Positions 19,417 to 29,329 are shown, counted from the first letter of the stretch. The stretch: 64,000 nt of DNA from Hyphomicrobiales bacterium (GCA_017305715.1 JAFKKG010000014.1:1-64000); one strand, 5' to 3'. The notes: generated from the sequence alone by a model not told the origin. A program made the numbers and translations.

Positions 19417-20081
19417 GTTCGTACCCCGGTGCCCATCGCGGTCGGATTGCGCCGCTCGATCCGATCGAGTTCGACGATCCAGCCGTGTCCGCCAGTGCGG
19501 CTGGAATGGAGTTGCGGTTTGATATTCCAATATTTAGTGGCTTCGGTCAATTCAGCCTCTACATCTTGGCCCTTGAGAAATAACGCTTTTGCTCCCTTTC
19601 CCACCAGCGGTTCCGCGAAGCCGATAAGCTGATGTAACGGAGCCAGCGCTCGCGCAGTGACGCAATCGACGGGGCCCGCGATTCTATCCACGATATCCCC
19701 GATGTCAGCGAGGTGCACGGTACCAACTGCCGATGTCACACGAATGGCTTCCCGCAGAAAGGCGGCCTTCTTGGCGTTGCGTTCGACCAGCTGAATATTG
19801 GCGCCCGGCGTTTCCGCCAACGCGCAGGCCAACACCACACCCGGAAAGCCGCCGCCGCTGCCGAGATCGACCCATCTTGTTGCTGACGGGGCGAGGCTCA
19901 AAAGCTGTAGCGAGTCAGAGATATGGCGCGTCCAGAGATTTGGAAGCGTCGACGGCGCCACCAGATTGGTTTTCGCCTGCCACTCCCGCAGCAGGTCGAC
20001 ATAGCGATCCAGCCGCGTTTCCGTTTCACGTGAAACGGGGGTGAGGGCCAGGGCGGCGGCTTTGTCGGAGGTATGGCTCAT
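19413..20081 (-). CDS. rsmG: 16S rRNA (guanine527-N7)-methyltransferase RsmG
   Basis: A 222-residue SAM-dependent methyltransferase (GidB). The motif I DLGSGGGFPG and ARALAPLHQL are visible. It methylates G527 of 16S rRNA; loss gives low-level streptomycin resistance in other bacteria. The start at 20081 gives MSHTSDKAAALAL. Notably, the coding sequence contains a parS palindrome at 20022-20037 (encoding the VSRET stretch). It is followed by parA with a GTGA overlap. Confidence 0.95.
   Translation of the reverse strand: MSHTSDKAAALALTPVSRETETRLDRYVDLLREWQAKTNLVAPSTLPNLWTRHISDSLQLLSLAPSATRWVDLGSGGGFPGVVLACALAETPGANIQLVERNAKKAAFLREAIRVTSAVGTVHLADIGDIVDRIAGPVDCVTARALAPLHQLIGFAEPLVGKGAKALFLKGQDVEAELTEATKYWNIKPQLHSSRTGGHGWIVELDRIERRNPTAMGTGVRT
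20022..20037. other. parS site 1 (ParB-binding palindrome)
   Basis: A perfect GTTTCACGTGAAAC palindrome, flanked by C and G, inside the rsmG coding region. It matches the near-universal bacterial parS core. Confidence 0.85.
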
Positions 20082-20138
20082 AAACTTTGCTTGCTGGGCG
20101 CTTTGGCGATTCGCACGAATGCCAATGGCGTTGAGGCT

Positions 20139-20221
20139 GTCATTGCGAGCGGAGCGAAGCAATCCATCGTGCAGCATAACAGAACGATGGATTGCTCCGT
20201 CGCTGCGCCCCTCGCAATGAC
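20139..20221. repeat. Palindromic GTCATTGCGAGC repeat, second copy
   Basis: The arms GTCATTGCGAGCGGAGCGAA and a matching ...CTCGCAATGAC enclose CAATCCATCGT/ACGATGGATTG. It is the same family as 17421-17504. It fills most of the gap between mnmG and rsmG and ends 14 bp before a parS site. Confidence 0.7.
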
Positions 20222-20234
20222 GGGAGTGGTGGCC

Positions 20235-20250
20235 CGTTTCACGTGAAACG
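20235..20250. other. parS site 2
   Basis: A perfect GTTTCACGTGAAAC palindrome in the intergenic space just after the mnmG stop codon. Confidence 0.87.
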
Positions 20251-20252
20251 TC

Positions 20253-22148
20253 CTACGCCGTCGCCTTAGAACTCTTCCGCCGGGCTTCACGCCGCAGGTA
20301 GGCCGCCAAGATACCGAGCGCCGCCGGTGTCAAACCATCCAGCCGACCCGCCTGTCCCACCGTGCGCGGCCGCGCGGCCTCAAGTTTTGAGCGCGCCTCG
20401 TTGGAGAGACCGGGCACAGCGGCGTAATCGATGTCGGTCAGAACCAGACCCTCGTCGCGCCGGAAGGCGTCCACGTCGGCGGTCTGGCGCTTGAGATAGA
20501 CGTCGTACTTGGCGTCGATCTCGAGGTGGACCGCGATCCCGGGATCAATAGCCGATAGCTCCGGCCAGATGCCCTGCAGCGCGCTCCACTCGATCTCGGG
20601 ATACGCCAATAGCTCAAACGCCGAGCGGCGATGACCGTCCCGGTTCAGCGCCAGGCCATGCTTGCCGGCTTCATTGGGGGTTATCGTCAAGGATTTCGCC
20701 AGCGACTTCGCGGCTTCGAGGGCGGCCATCTTGGCCCCATGGTGCCGCGAACGCGCTTGCCCGACGCAGCCCAGCGCAATGCCCTTATCGGTCAGGCGCT
20801 GGTCGGCATTGTCGGCCCGAAGGGTCAGGCGATACTCGGCCCGCGAGGTGAACATCCGATAGGGCTCGGTGATGCCGCGGGTCACGAGATCGTCGATCAT
20901 CACGCCGAGATAGCCGTCGGCACGGTCGAACACGATCGGGGAGCCGCCTCCGGCCGCCAAGGCGGCATTGAGGCCCGCAACAATCCCCTGCGCCGCCGCC
21001 TCTTCATAGCCCGTGGTGCCGTTGATCTGGCCGGCCAGGAAAAGCCCCGGCAGCCGCTTGGCCTGCAGGGTCGGCTCCAATTCCCGGGGATCGACATGAT
21101 CGTATTCGATGGCATAGCCCGGGCGGACCATTTTGACCCGCTCGAGACCGGGAATGGTCGCGAGGATCGCAAGCTGAACCTCTTCGGGCAGCGAGGTGGA
21201 TATGCCGTTCGGATAGACGGTGGTGTCGTCCAGGCCTTCCGGCTCGAGGAAGATCTGGTGGCCGTCGCGGTCGCCGAAGCGGACGATCTTGTCCTCGATC
21301 GAGGGGCAATAGCGCGGACCGCTGCTCTTGATCTGACCGGAATACATCGGCGAGCGATGCACATTGGCCCGGATCACCTCGTGGGTATCGGGCGTGGTGC
21401 GGGTGATGCCGCACTGGATCTGCGGGGTCGTAATCCGGTCGGTCATGACCGAGAACGGCTCCGGTGGCTCGTCGCCAGGCTGCATTTCGACGGCGGACCA
21501 GTCGATCGTCGTGCCATCGAGCCGTGGTGGCGTCCCGGTCTTCAACCGCCCGAGCTGGAAGCCGGCCCGTTCGAAGGACGCCGACAGCCCCATCGCCGGG
21601 GCTTCGCCGACACGGCCGGCCGGCCAATTCTTTTCGCCGAGATGGATCAGGCCGCGGAGAAAGGTCCCGGTGGTAATGACGACGGCGGCGCAACCGAGCT
21701 CGCGACCGTTGCCGAGGCGGATGCCGGTGACCCGACCATTGGAAACGATCAGCTCATCCGCCTCGCCTTCGACCACGCTGAGATTGGCGGTCTGGGTGAT
21801 GGCGACCTGCATCGCGGCTGCATAAAGCTTGCGGTCGGCTTGGGCCCGCGGTCCGCGGACGGCCGGACCCTTGCGTCGGTTCAGCATCCGGAACTGGATG
21901 CCGCCGGCATCGGCGACCCGGCCCATCAGCCCATCGAGCGCGTCGACCTCGCGAACCAGATGACCCTTCCCCAAACCACCGATGGCGGGGTTGCAGGACA
22001 TCGCGCCAACGGTCGCAAAGCTATGGGTGACCAGCGCCGTCTTCGCGCCCATCCGGGCAGCGGCGCTCGCGGCCTCACAGCCGGCATGGCCGCCGCCGAT
22101 AACGATGACGTCAAAAGAAACGCTGAAGGAATCTTGGCGCGAAATCAT
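20253..22148 (-). CDS. mnmG: tRNA uridine-5-carboxymethylaminomethyl modification enzyme MnmG
   Basis: A 631-residue FAD protein (GidA). The N-terminal dinucleotide fold reads [14 protein letters not shown]. Also visible are [32 protein letters not shown] and the C-terminal YLRREARRK tail. With MnmE it makes the cmnm5U34 modification of tRNA wobble uridines. The start at 22148 ([10 protein letters not shown]) is chosen; the longer frame to 22244 reads through a parS site. mnmE lies upstream on the same strand after a 168-bp gap holding two parS sites. Confidence 0.96.
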   Translation of the reverse strand: MISRQDSFSVSFDVIVIGGGHAGCEAASAAARMGAKTALVTHSFATVGAMSCNPAIGGLGKGHLVREVDALDGLMGRVADAGGIQFRMLNRRKGPAVRGPRAQADRKLYAAAMQVAITQTANLSVVEGEADELIVSNGRVTGIRLGNGRELGCAAVVITTGTFLRGLIHLGEKNWPAGRVGEAPAMGLSASFERAGFQLGRLKTGTPPRLDGTTIDWSAVEMQPGDEPPEPFSVMTDRITTPQIQCGITRTTPDTHEVIRANVHRSPMYSGQIKSSGPRYCPSIEDKIVRFGDRDGHQIFLEPEGLDDTTVYPNGISTSLPEEVQLAILATIPGLERVKMVRPGYAIEYDHVDPRELEPTLQAKRLPGLFLAGQINGTTGYEEAAAQGIVAGLNAALAAGGGSPIVFDRADGYLGVMIDDLVTRGITEPYRMFTSRAEYRLTLRADNADQRLTDKGIALGCVGQARSRHHGAKMAALEAAKSLAKSLTITPNEAGKHGLALNRDGHRRSAFELLAYPEIEWSALQGIWPELSAIDPGIAVHLEIDAKYDVYLKRQTADVDAFRRDEGLVLTDIDYAAVPGLSNEARSKLEAARPRTVGQAGRLDGLTPAALGILAAYLRREARRKSSKATA

Positions 22149-22217
22149 GGTCGGACTTCTATCGCGGAGTCCGAAATCTCGGAAGCGGGAAATCGCCGGA
22201 CATCGAACGAACCGAGC

Positions 22218-22233
22218 TGTTTCACGTGAAACG
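22218..22233. other. parS site 3
   Basis: The palindrome GTTTCACGTGAAAC preceded by T, in the mnmE-mnmG intergenic region. Confidence 0.87.
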
Positions 22234-22259
22234 GCAGGTTCCACCCGGTTGGCGGAAGG

Positions 22260-22275
22260 CGTTTCACGTGAAACA
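22260..22275. other. parS site 4
   Basis: The palindrome GTTTCACGTGAAAC followed by A, 42 bp (about four helical turns) from site 3 in the mnmE-mnmG gap. Confidence 0.87.
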
Positions 22276-22316
22276 CGTTAGCCATGAAATGAATCAAGAA
22301 TTAAGCTATATAAATA

Positions 22317-23636
22317 TTACTTTCCTACACAGAATTCCCGGAAAATGACATCGAGAATATCCTCGACATCGACGCGCCCCAACAACCGTCCCAGGGAATT
22401 CGCAGCAAGACGAAGCTCCTCCGCAGCGAGCTCCTCGCCCGCTCCGACGACATTCATGCTGCGATGCAACGAAGCTACGGTCTGTTGCAGCAATTGGCGC
22501 TGCCGGGTCCGGCTGATCAAGCCGCCCTCACCGGCGCCAAAGTAATCGTGGGCGAACGCCACCAGAGCCGAGATCAGCTCCGGCAACCCGTCCCCGCTCC
22601 TGGCAGAAATCGCAAAACGACCAGCCTCGGCCATCGGCCGATAGGACTCCAGATCGATCTTGTTGCGAATCCCCCAGACCGGCGCGGTGCCGTCGTGATG
22701 AACTTCCTCGTTCGCGCCGTCGGCGAGCCACAGCACCAGATCCGCTTCCGCCGCACGGGCGCGGGCACGACGTACACCCTCCTGCTCGACCGGATCATCG
22801 GTCTCGCGAATGCCGGCGGTGTCGATGACCGTGACCGGATAACCGTCGAGGTCGAGTTGCACCTCGATGACGTCGCGCGTGGTGCCGGCGTGCGGCGATA
22901 CGATCGCGACCTCGCGCCGCGCCAGTTGGTTCATCAGCGTCGACTTGCCGACATTCGGCGGGCCTGTGATCGCCACCACGAGCCCGTCGCGCAGGCGTTC
23001 ACTTTGGCCCTGTGCCGCAAGGACTTCTTCAATCTCCGTCAAGAGCGCTTTGATCTTCGCCAGCGCCGGCGCGATCAATTCAGCGGGCACATCGCCCTCA
23101 TCGGAAAAATCGATACCGGCCTCGATCAGCGCGGAGGCCTCGATGATTCGCGCGCGCCAGTCGCGCGCTTTGTCGCCAAGCAGGCCCTTCAGCTGCCGAA
23201 GCGCCTGGCGGCGTTGCCGGTCGGTGTCGGCGTGAATGAGGTCGTCGAGGCCTTCGGCTTCGGTCAGATCGAGCTTGCCATTCTCGAACGCACGCCGGGT
23301 GAATTCGCCGGGCTCGGCGGCCCGCATATTTTCCATCGCCGCCAGCGTCGTGAAAACCGCGGCCAACACCGCCCGTCCACCATGGACGTGGAATTCGGCG
23401 ACGTCCTCGCCGGTGGCGCTGGCCGGACCTGGAAACCAGAGCACGACCGCATCGTCCAATGGCTGACCCTCGGCATCCCGCAGCAGCATCCGGGTGGCCG
23501 CCCGCGCCGGCGGGATCCTGCCGCCCAGCGCCGTCAGCGCCGGACTGGCTCCCGGTCCCGACACCCGCACGACGGCGATTGCGCTTGGCGCGCGGCCCGA
23601 CGACAGCGCAAAAATTGTCTGATCCCGCGGATGCAT
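22317..23636 (-). CDS. mnmE: tRNA uridine-5-carboxymethylaminomethyl modification GTPase MnmE
   Basis: A 439-residue protein with an N-terminal THF-binding domain (QTIFALSSG...), a helical middle and an inserted Ras-like G domain: P-loop [16 protein letters not shown] switch, [10 protein letters not shown] and NKID. It ends with the catalytic-cysteine motif CVGK. With MnmG it modifies wobble U34 of tRNAs reading NNA/NNG codons. It is the first gene of the leftward mnmE-mnmG-rsmG-parA-parB group. Confidence 0.96.
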   Translation of the reverse strand: MHPRDQTIFALSSGRAPSAIAVVRVSGPGASPALTALGGRIPPARAATRMLLRDAEGQPLDDAVVLWFPGPASATGEDVAEFHVHGGRAVLAAVFTTLAAMENMRAAEPGEFTRRAFENGKLDLTEAEGLDDLIHADTDRQRRQALRQLKGLLGDKARDWRARIIEASALIEAGIDFSDEGDVPAELIAPALAKIKALLTEIEEVLAAQGQSERLRDGLVVAITGPPNVGKSTLMNQLARREVAIVSPHAGTTRDVIEVQLDLDGYPVTVIDTAGIRETDDPVEQEGVRRARARAAEADLVLWLADGANEEVHHDGTAPVWGIRNKIDLESYRPMAEAGRFAISARSGDGLPELISALVAFAHDYFGAGEGGLISRTRQRQLLQQTVASLHRSMNVVGAGEELAAEELRLAANSLGRLLGRVDVEDILDVIFREFCVGK

Positions 23637-23908
23637 CGCCTATTTGTGCAGGCGGGCCCGGAAAGGCAACGCCATTTGAATTCGAAAGGTCTGGGCGGGG
23701 AAATGGGGAGAATGCACCTCCCGCGCCCCGTTTGCTGCAATATTGGTGCAGCAATTATGCTGCAACAGCCGGTCAAATTCTCGCCTGCAGGGTTTCTGGG
23801 CACTAAAATTATAGTAATATCAAATAATTACGCTAATTATCTTGCTCCAGCACCCATCTGACCATGCTGCACCTTTGCTGCAGCAATTGCTGCAACATGC
23901 GGGCAATG
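23637..23908. other. Gene-free region with an iteron-like TTGCTGCAA array around an AT-rich core
   Basis: At least six copies of (T/A)TGCTGCA(A/C) in both orientations lie at 23732-23740, 23746-23754 (reverse), 23757-23765, 23864-23872, 23875-23886 (fused palindrome, two overlapping copies) and 23887-23895. They form two clusters on either side of an AT-rich core at about 23798-23850. No reading frame is credible. The arrangement resembles a multi-site operator or initiator-binding region. It lies between mnmE and the rho terminator; its function is unknown. Confidence 0.7.
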
Positions 23909-23940
23909 AAAAGGCGCCCCGCTTGCACGAGGCGCCCTTT
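23909..23940 (-). terminator. Rho-independent terminator of the rho gene
   Basis: On the minus strand a hairpin with GGCGCC arms extended by three pairs (one wobble) and a 6-nt loop TGCAAG is followed by TTTT. It starts about 20 bp after the rho stop codon. Having an intrinsic terminator after rho is consistent with a Rho-independent end for its own transcript. Confidence 0.8.
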
Positions 23941-23961
23941 CCCAGAACCCGGCCTGACGGA

Positions 23962-25227
23962 TCAGGTGTTCATGGAATCGAAGAATTCCGAGTTGTTCTT
24001 GGTGTTGCGGAGCTTGTCGAGCAGGAAGTCGATCGCATCCATGGTGCCCATCGGATTGAGGATCCGGCGCAGCACGTACATTTTCTTGAGCAGCTGCGGA
24101 TCGGTGATGAGCTCCTCTTTCCGGGTGCCGGAGCGGGAGATGTCGATCGCCGGGAAGGTCCGCTTGTCCGAGACTTTGCGGTCCAGGATCAGTTCGGAGT
24201 TACCGGTGCCCTTGAATTCTTCGAAGATCACTTCGTCCATTCGGCTTCCGGTATCGACCAGCGCGGTCGCGATGATGGTGAGCGAGCCGCCCTCCTCGAT
24301 GTTACGCGCGGCGCCGAAGAATCGCTTCGGGCGCTGCAACGCATTGGCGTCGACACCGCCCGTCAGCACCTTGCCGGATGACGGCACCACCGTGTTGTAC
24401 GCGCGGCCGAGGCGGGTGATCGAATCGAGCAGGATCACCACGTCGCGGCCGTGTTCGACCAGGCGCTTCGCTTTCTCGATCACCATCTCGGCGACCTGGA
24501 CGTGACGCACCGCCGGTTCGTCGAAGGTCGACGAGACGACCTCGCCTTTCACCGAACGCTGCATGTCCGTGACTTCTTCCGGACGTTCGTCGATCAGCAG
24601 CACGATCAGGTAGCATTCCGGATGATTGGCGGTGATGGAGTGCGCGATGTTCTGCATCAGCACCGTTTTACCGGTGCGCGGCGGCGCCACGATCAGCGCG
24701 CGCTGGCCTTTGCCGATCGGAGCGACGATGTCGATAACCCTTGCAGAAAGGTCTTTTCGCGTCGGATCCTCCAGTTCGAGGCGGAAGCGCTGGTCCGGAA
24801 ACAGCGGCGTCAGATTGTCGAAATTGACCTTGTGCTTTGACTTCTCGGGATCCTCGAAGTTGAGCGTATTGACCTTCAGAAGAGCGAAATAGCGTTCGCC
24901 CTCTTTCGGGCTGCGGATATGGCCTTCGATGGTATCGCCGGTGCGAAGACCGAAGCGGCGGATCTGAGAGGGCGAGACGTAGATATCGTCCGGGCCGGGC
25001 AGGTAATTGGCATCCGGCGAGCGCAAGAAGCCGAAACCGTCGGAGAGAACCTCGACGACGCCTTCACCGATAATGTCGGTTTCCTGAATCGCGAGCTGTT
25101 TGAGGATGGCGAACATCAGCTCCTGCTTGCGCATGGTGCTGGCATTTTCGACCCCATTCTCTTCCGCGAACGAGACGAGTTCGGCCGGTGTCTTGGCTTT
25201 GAGGTCTTGGAGTTTCATTTCCCGCAT
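23962..25227 (-). CDS. rho: Transcription termination factor Rho
   Basis: A 421-residue hexameric RNA helicase. The N-terminal Rho_N helix bundle begins [15 protein letters not shown]. The cold-shock-like RNA-binding domain has [23 protein letters not shown] (partly), and the ATPase has Walker A APPRTGKT and Walker [16 protein letters not shown]. The start at 25227 (MREMKLQDL) fits the family length; the frame runs upstream without support. A 255-bp leader separates it from hemJ. Confidence 0.97.
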   Translation of the reverse strand: MREMKLQDLKAKTPAELVSFAEENGVENASTMRKQELMFAILKQLAIQETDIIGEGVVEVLSDGFGFLRSPDANYLPGPDDIYVSPSQIRRFGLRTGDTIEGHIRSPKEGERYFALLKVNTLNFEDPEKSKHKVNFDNLTPLFPDQRFRLELEDPTRKDLSARVIDIVAPIGKGQRALIVAPPRTGKTVLMQNIAHSITANHPECYLIVLLIDERPEEVTDMQRSVKGEVVSSTFDEPAVRHVQVAEMVIEKAKRLVEHGRDVVILLDSITRLGRAYNTVVPSSGKVLTGGVDANALQRPKRFFGAARNIEEGGSLTIIATALVDTGSRMDEVIFEEFKGTGNSELILDRKVSDKRTFPAIDISRSGTRKEELITDPQLLKKMYVLRRILNPMGTMDAIDFLLDKLRNTKNNSEFFDSMNT

Positions 25228-25482
25228 TGGGGTGGTCCTGTGGAGTAACTTTAGGGAAGGGGTGCGAGGGGCTTCGAAAAAAAGCGGACACGAAAAAAGG
25301 AAGGTCCGCAGGTCTAAGCGAGGAAAGTGCCGGTAAGGCTTCAAACCTGATGCGATGGCCGGCTCAACGAGGAGACCGGAACACAACCACATCCGCCTGC
25401 GTGGGGTGGGATTTGGCTAATATAGAAAATCGTCCGGCGCTTCGCAAGCAGGGCTGAAATAGCCCCGCGCCGAAACCGCCGC

Positions 25483-25929
25483 CTAGAACGGCTTGACGAT
25501 CACCAAAATAACGATCCCGATCATGATTAGCGTCGGTACCTCATTGATAACACGATAGAATTTCTGGCTACGCGTATTCCGATCGGCGGCAAAATCCTTC
25601 ACCCAACGCGAAAAAAAGCCGTGGACGCCGGACAGGATCAGCACCAGCGTGAATTTGGCGTGAAACCAGCCGGACGCATACCAATGGCCGCTCCAGGCGA
25701 GGTACAGCCCGGACAGCCAGGTGACGACCATGGCAGGGTTGATGATGGCCTTCAGCAGCCGCCGTTCCATCACCTTGAAGGTTTCGGACTGCCTTGAGCC
25801 CGCCTCGGCATCGCAATGATAGACGAACAATCGCGGCAGATAGAGCATGCCGGCCATCCAGGAGATGACCGCAATCACATGCAATGCCTTGATCCACGGA
25901 TACGCCGTGATCGTGACCCACTCAACCAT
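25483..25929 (-). CDS. hemJ: Protoporphyrinogen oxidase HemJ
   Basis: A 148-residue membrane protein with four predicted transmembrane helices. The first helix has the conserved His in ALHVIAVISWMAGMLYLPRL, and FVYHCDA follows. HemJ oxidises protoporphyrinogen IX to protoporphyrin IX in heme synthesis where HemG and HemY are absent. In many alphaproteobacteria it lies in the hemE/rho/origin neighbourhood. It diverges from ppsR across the putative origin. Confidence 0.88.
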   Translation of the reverse strand: MVEWVTITAYPWIKALHVIAVISWMAGMLYLPRLFVYHCDAEAGSRQSETFKVMERRLLKAIINPAMVVTWLSGLYLAWSGHWYASGWFHAKFTLVLILSGVHGFFSRWVKDFAADRNTRSQKFYRVINEVPTLIMIGIVILVIVKPF

Positions 25930-26376
25930 CGCGCTTCGCCTTGCTCACCGCTGGAACGTTCCGGCCATCTCGCTCGTTGCGAGAAAAGCCCTGCCAGCGT
26001 GGGAGCGAGACATATCCTCAATGCACCGCTTCTCTAACTAATATTTATAGAATCTTAGGTTTGAGTCTAAGTAGCGGTGATTTGGACTCACAACAAACCG
26101 TCCCGCAGTTCTCCCGGCTTGTTCACATCCATCCCCGATCTTGCCGGGCTGTTGGAGCGTTCGAATAACGGCCCATGCATCAAATGCTTGCGCAAGTTTG
26201 CGTTCAGCTTATGCAGAGACAAGTCCACATATTCTCACTATCCTTCCGAGCAGCACGTTGACTTATCCTTTTGGGAGCCCTGTGAAGAAACAACCGGGTT
26301 ATCCCTGACAGGCTGCCCGGGGGCCAAATCTCTGGGCTAAGGTCCACAAGGATTCACAGGATACACAGGGGTATTG
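25930..26376. other. Putative chromosomal origin of replication (oriC)
   Basis: A 447-bp gene-free, relatively AT-rich region between divergent hemJ and ppsR. It holds four GANTC (CcrM) sites: GAATC 26050, GAGTC 26063, GACTC 26085 and GATTC 26351, three within 40 bp. DnaA-box-like 9-mers with two mismatches to TTATCCACA are TTGTTCACA (26119) and TGTGAAGAA (26281, reverse); weaker TCCACA/TTCACA words cluster at 26223-26367. A 12/13 match to the E. coli IHF consensus is at 26178-26190. Position, divergent flanking genes and nearby parS sites support the call, but no perfect DnaA box is present. Confidence 0.6.
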
Positions 26377-27213
26377 GTGCCCACGACCGGCAATTATTTT
26401 CACCTCCATCTGGTCTCCGATTCGACGGGCGAGACGTTGATCACCGTGGCGCGCGCGGTGGCTGCGCAATACGCCAACGTGACCGCGGTCGAACATGTCT
26501 ATCCGCTGGTGCGCAGCCAGAAACAGCTCGACCGCGTGCTCGATGAGATCGAGGAGGCGCCGGGCATCGTGCTGTTCACGCTGCTGGAAAAAGATCTGGT
26601 CAGCCGCCTCGAGACCAAGTGCAGGGATATCAACATCCCGAGCCTGTCGATCATTGGCCCCGTGATGCAACTCTTCGAAGCCTATCTCGGTGCGGCCACC
26701 ACGGGGCGCGTCGGCGCCCAGCACGTTCTCAATGCCGAATATTTCAAGCGCATCGACGCCCTGAATTACACGATGATCCATGACGACGGCCAGCATGTCG
26801 AAGGTCTCGAAGACGCCGACATCGTGCTGGTCGGCGTGTCCCGCACGTCGAAGACGCCGACCTCGATCTATCTCGCCAATCGCGGCATCCGCACCGCGAA
26901 CGTGCCGCTGGTGCCGGGCATTCCGTTGCCGCATCAGCTCGAGACCTTGAAGAAACCGCTGGTGGTCAGCCTCCATGCGACGCCGGAGCGCCTGATTCAG
27001 GTCCGGCAAAACCGGCTTTTGAGCATGGGTGACACCAGCAATGACGATTACATCGATCGCCAGTCGGTAGCCGACGAAGTGGCCTATGCGCGAAAACTCA
27101 GCGCCAGGTTTGGCTGGGCACAGCTTGATGTGACGCGGCGGTCGATCGAGGAAACCGCGGCGGCCATTCTAAAATTGTTCACTGACCGGCAAAGGCAACG
27201 GCTTCCGGAATGA
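26377..27213 (+). CDS. ppsR: Pyruvate, phosphate dikinase/PEP synthase regulatory protein (PSRP, DUF299)
   Basis: A 278-residue bifunctional ADP-dependent kinase/Pi-dependent pyrophosphorylase of the DUF299 family. Visible are [14 protein letters not shown] near the N-terminus and the P-loop-like [15 protein letters not shown]. The GTG at 26377 follows an AGGGG ribosome site and is preferred to the TTG at 26374. In alphaproteobacteria this gene (Rickettsia RP001-type) commonly borders oriC and leads ppsR-maf-coaE-dnaQ, as here. Confidence 0.93.
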   Translation: MPTTGNYFHLHLVSDSTGETLITVARAVAAQYANVTAVEHVYPLVRSQKQLDRVLDEIEEAPGIVLFTLLEKDLVSRLETKCRDINIPSLSIIGPVMQLFEAYLGAATTGRVGAQHVLNAEYFKRIDALNYTMIHDDGQHVEGLEDADIVLVGVSRTSKTPTSIYLANRGIRTANVPLVPGIPLPHQLETLKKPLVVSLHATPERLIQVRQNRLLSMGDTSNDDYIDRQSVADEVAYARKLSARFGWAQLDVTRRSIEETAAAILKLFTDRQRQRLPE

Positions 27214-27220
27214 AACCATC

Positions 27221-27280
27221 CTGTTTTCCAGCGAAGTGGACCCCGGCTCGCGTCAAGAAAACGCGTCAAAACCATAATCT
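27221..27280. repeat. GTTTTCCAGCGAAGTGGA...GAAAACGCGTCAAA repeat
   Basis: A full copy of a roughly 50-bp repeat with inverted ends (GTTTTC / GAAAACGC). Related copies occur at 5945, 29260, 29716, 50464 and 62791. It lies between ppsR and maf. Confidence 0.7.
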
Positions 27281-27286
27281 GCTGCG

Positions 27287-27895
27287 ATGAGTATCTGGCT
27301 TGCAAAAGACGCGTTGATCCTGGCCTCGCAAAGCCGCGCGCGGCAAATGCTGCTGGCCAATGCCGGCATTCCATTCGAAGCCATTCCGGCCGATATCGAC
27401 GAGCGCGCGCTGCAGAAGAATTCCGGGCTCTCGGCACCCGGCGAAATCGCAAAATTGTTGGCGCGGGAAAAGGCGCTGTGGGTTTCGCGGCAAAAACCCG
27501 GCCGGGTCGTTATCGGGGCCGACCAAACGCTGGCACTGGGCAGCCGGCTGTTCAGCAAGCCCGCGGGCCGTGCCGCCGCTGCCGAGCAATTGCGTCTGCT
27601 CGCCGGCAATACCCACGAATTACACTCCGCCTTTGCCGTTGCCCGCGACGGCAAGGTATTGTTTGCCGATGTCGTTACCGCAGGGATGACCATGCGGCGG
27701 CTAAGCGACGGCGAAATCGAGGCCTATCTCGACCAGGCCGGCGACGCCGTGACGACCAGTGTCGGCGCCTACCAGCTTGAAGGGCTAGGGGTGCATCTGT
27801 TCGAACGCATCGAAGGCGACCATTTTACCATTCTTGGGCTGCCGCTGCTGCCGCTGCTTGCATTTCTGCGCAGCGAAGGGCTAGTCGGCTTTTGA
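27287..27895 (+). CDS. maf: Maf-like nucleoside triphosphate pyrophosphatase
   Basis: A 202-residue house-cleaning nucleotide pyrophosphatase. Visible are ILASQSRARQMLLANAG, the acidic VIGADQTL motif and TSVGAYQLEGLG. Maf proteins hydrolyse dTTP/UTP and modified pyrimidine nucleotides. The SRAR variant of the usual SxRR motif is within family range. It follows ppsR and precedes coaE, the standard alphaproteobacterial order. Confidence 0.92.
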   Translation: MSIWLAKDALILASQSRARQMLLANAGIPFEAIPADIDERALQKNSGLSAPGEIAKLLAREKALWVSRQKPGRVVIGADQTLALGSRLFSKPAGRAAAAEQLRLLAGNTHELHSAFAVARDGKVLFADVVTAGMTMRRLSDGEIEAYLDQAGDAVTTSVGAYQLEGLGVHLFERIEGDHFTILGLPLLPLLAFLRSEGLVGF

Positions 27896-27923
27896 AATTT
27901 TCGAAAGAGAAGCGGCGTTCTAA

Positions 27924-28523
27924 ATGCTGATCCTTGGACTGACCGGTTCGATCGGGATGGGAAAATCCACCACCGCAAAATTGTTCGCGGAGGCCGGTGT
28001 TCCCGTCTATGACGCCGATGCGGCGGTTCACCAAATCTATGAGGGCGAAGCGGCGCCGGCGATCGAGGCGGCGTTTCCCGGCACCACGGTCGACGGCAAG
28101 GTCGACCGCGCGCGGCTTTCGGCCCAGGTGGTGCACAATCCTGCCGCCATGAAGCGGCTCGAGCAGATCGTCCATCCGATGCTCGGCGCCTCGCGAAAAA
28201 AATTCTTTGAAGATGCGGAAGCCGCAAGCGCGCCCGTGGTCGTGCTGGATATCCCGCTGCTGTACGAGACCGGCGGCGAGACGCGCGTCGACGCGGTCGT
28301 GGTGGTGACGACGTCGCCCGAAGCCCAGCGCGAACGCGTGCTGGCACGGGGCACAATGGACGAGGCGAAACTCGATTCCATTCTGGCCCGGCAGTTGCCC
28401 GATGCGGAAAAGCGCAAACGCGCGGATTTCATAGTGGATACTTCCCACGGTCTCGACCCCGTGCGCGCCAGAATAAAGGACATTCTGGCCGAGGTTGTTA
28501 AGATGCCGCGGCGGCGGACCTGA
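27924..28523 (+). CDS. coaE: Dephospho-CoA kinase
   Basis: A 199-residue P-loop kinase catalysing the last step of coenzyme A synthesis. Visible are the Walker A-containing [26 protein letters not shown] and [10 protein letters not shown]. It sits 28 bp after maf and 30 bp before dnaQ, so the three are probably cotranscribed. Confidence 0.95.
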   Translation: MLILGLTGSIGMGKSTTAKLFAEAGVPVYDADAAVHQIYEGEAAPAIEAAFPGTTVDGKVDRARLSAQVVHNPAAMKRLEQIVHPMLGASRKKFFEDAEAASAPVVVLDIPLLYETGGETRVDAVVVVTTSPEAQRERVLARGTMDEAKLDSILARQLPDAEKRKRADFIVDTSHGLDPVRARIKDILAEVVKMPRRRT

Positions 28524-28553
28524 TTCGCCGATATCAGGCTTTCAAGTAGACGC

Positions 28554-29252
28554 ATGCGCGAAATCGTTCTCGATACCGAAACCACCGGCCTTGATCCGTT
28601 GCGCGGCGACCGGCTGGTCGAAATCGGCTGCATCGAGATCTATAACCGCATGCCGACCGGACAGACGTTTCACCGCTACATCAATCCCGAACGCGACATG
28701 CCGGCCGAGGCGTTCGCCGTGCACGGCCTGTCCGCCGAATTCCTCTCCACCAAGCCGCTGTTCACCGAAGTGGTCGACGAGTTCCTCGAATTCATCGCCG
28801 ATGCACCGCTGGTGATTCACAACGCCTCATTCGACATCAGCTTCATCAATGCCGAGCTCGACCGTATCAAGCGACGGGTGATTTCGAAGGATCGGCTGGT
28901 CGATACGCTATTGCTGGCACGCCGCAAGCATCCCGGCGTGTCGAACCGGCTCGACGATCTCTGCTCGCGCTACTCGATCGACAATTCCCGCCGCACCAAG
29001 CACGGTGCGCTGCTCGACGCGGAACTTCTGGCCGAAGTCTATATCGACCTGATCGGCGCACGGCAGTCGCAGCTCATCCTGGCCTCGGAGACCCGCGAAT
29101 CACGCGCAGAACGGACCGGCGATACGCCGCGGCGGCAGCGCGAGACGCCGCTCGCGCCGCGAATCACCGACGCCGACCGCGAAGCGCATCGGGCTTTCGT
29201 CGCCACGCTGGGCGACAAGCCGATCTGGAATGATTTTCTGAGCGCGGCCTAA
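28554..29252 (+). CDS. dnaQ: DNA polymerase III epsilon subunit (3'-5' exonuclease)
   Basis: A 232-residue DEDDh proofreading exonuclease. ExoI DTETTG, ExoII HNASFDISFIN and ExoIII HGALLDAELL are present. The C-terminal tail (about 180-232) should bind the polymerase alpha subunit. Its last 50 bp, encoding VATLGDKPIWNDF, recur in degenerate form at 29609-29659, beyond a bacteriocin-like gene. Confidence 0.95.
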   Translation: MREIVLDTETTGLDPLRGDRLVEIGCIEIYNRMPTGQTFHRYINPERDMPAEAFAVHGLSAEFLSTKPLFTEVVDEFLEFIADAPLVIHNASFDISFINAELDRIKRRVISKDRLVDTLLLARRKHPGVSNRLDDLCSRYSIDNSRRTKHGALLDAELLAEVYIDLIGARQSQLILASETRESRAERTGDTPRRQRETPLAPRITDADREAHRAFVATLGDKPIWNDFLSAA

Positions 29253-29329
29253 GCCCGAGCGTTTTCCAGCGAAGTAGCGCCGCCTCCCGCGGAATTTCCA
29301 CATGGAAGCGGCGCCCGGATGTTGGTCGC

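Noticed and set aside
20631-22229. 532-codon frame on the plus strand
   Set aside because: Antisense to mnmG, with shadow-type composition.
22464-23861. 465-codon frame on the plus strand
   Set aside because: Antisense to mnmE; its end only runs into the repeat array.
23732-23895. CRISPR array as an explanation of the TGCTGCA repeats
   Set aside because: The repeats are only about 9 bp, in both orientations, with irregular spacing and no spacers or cas genes.
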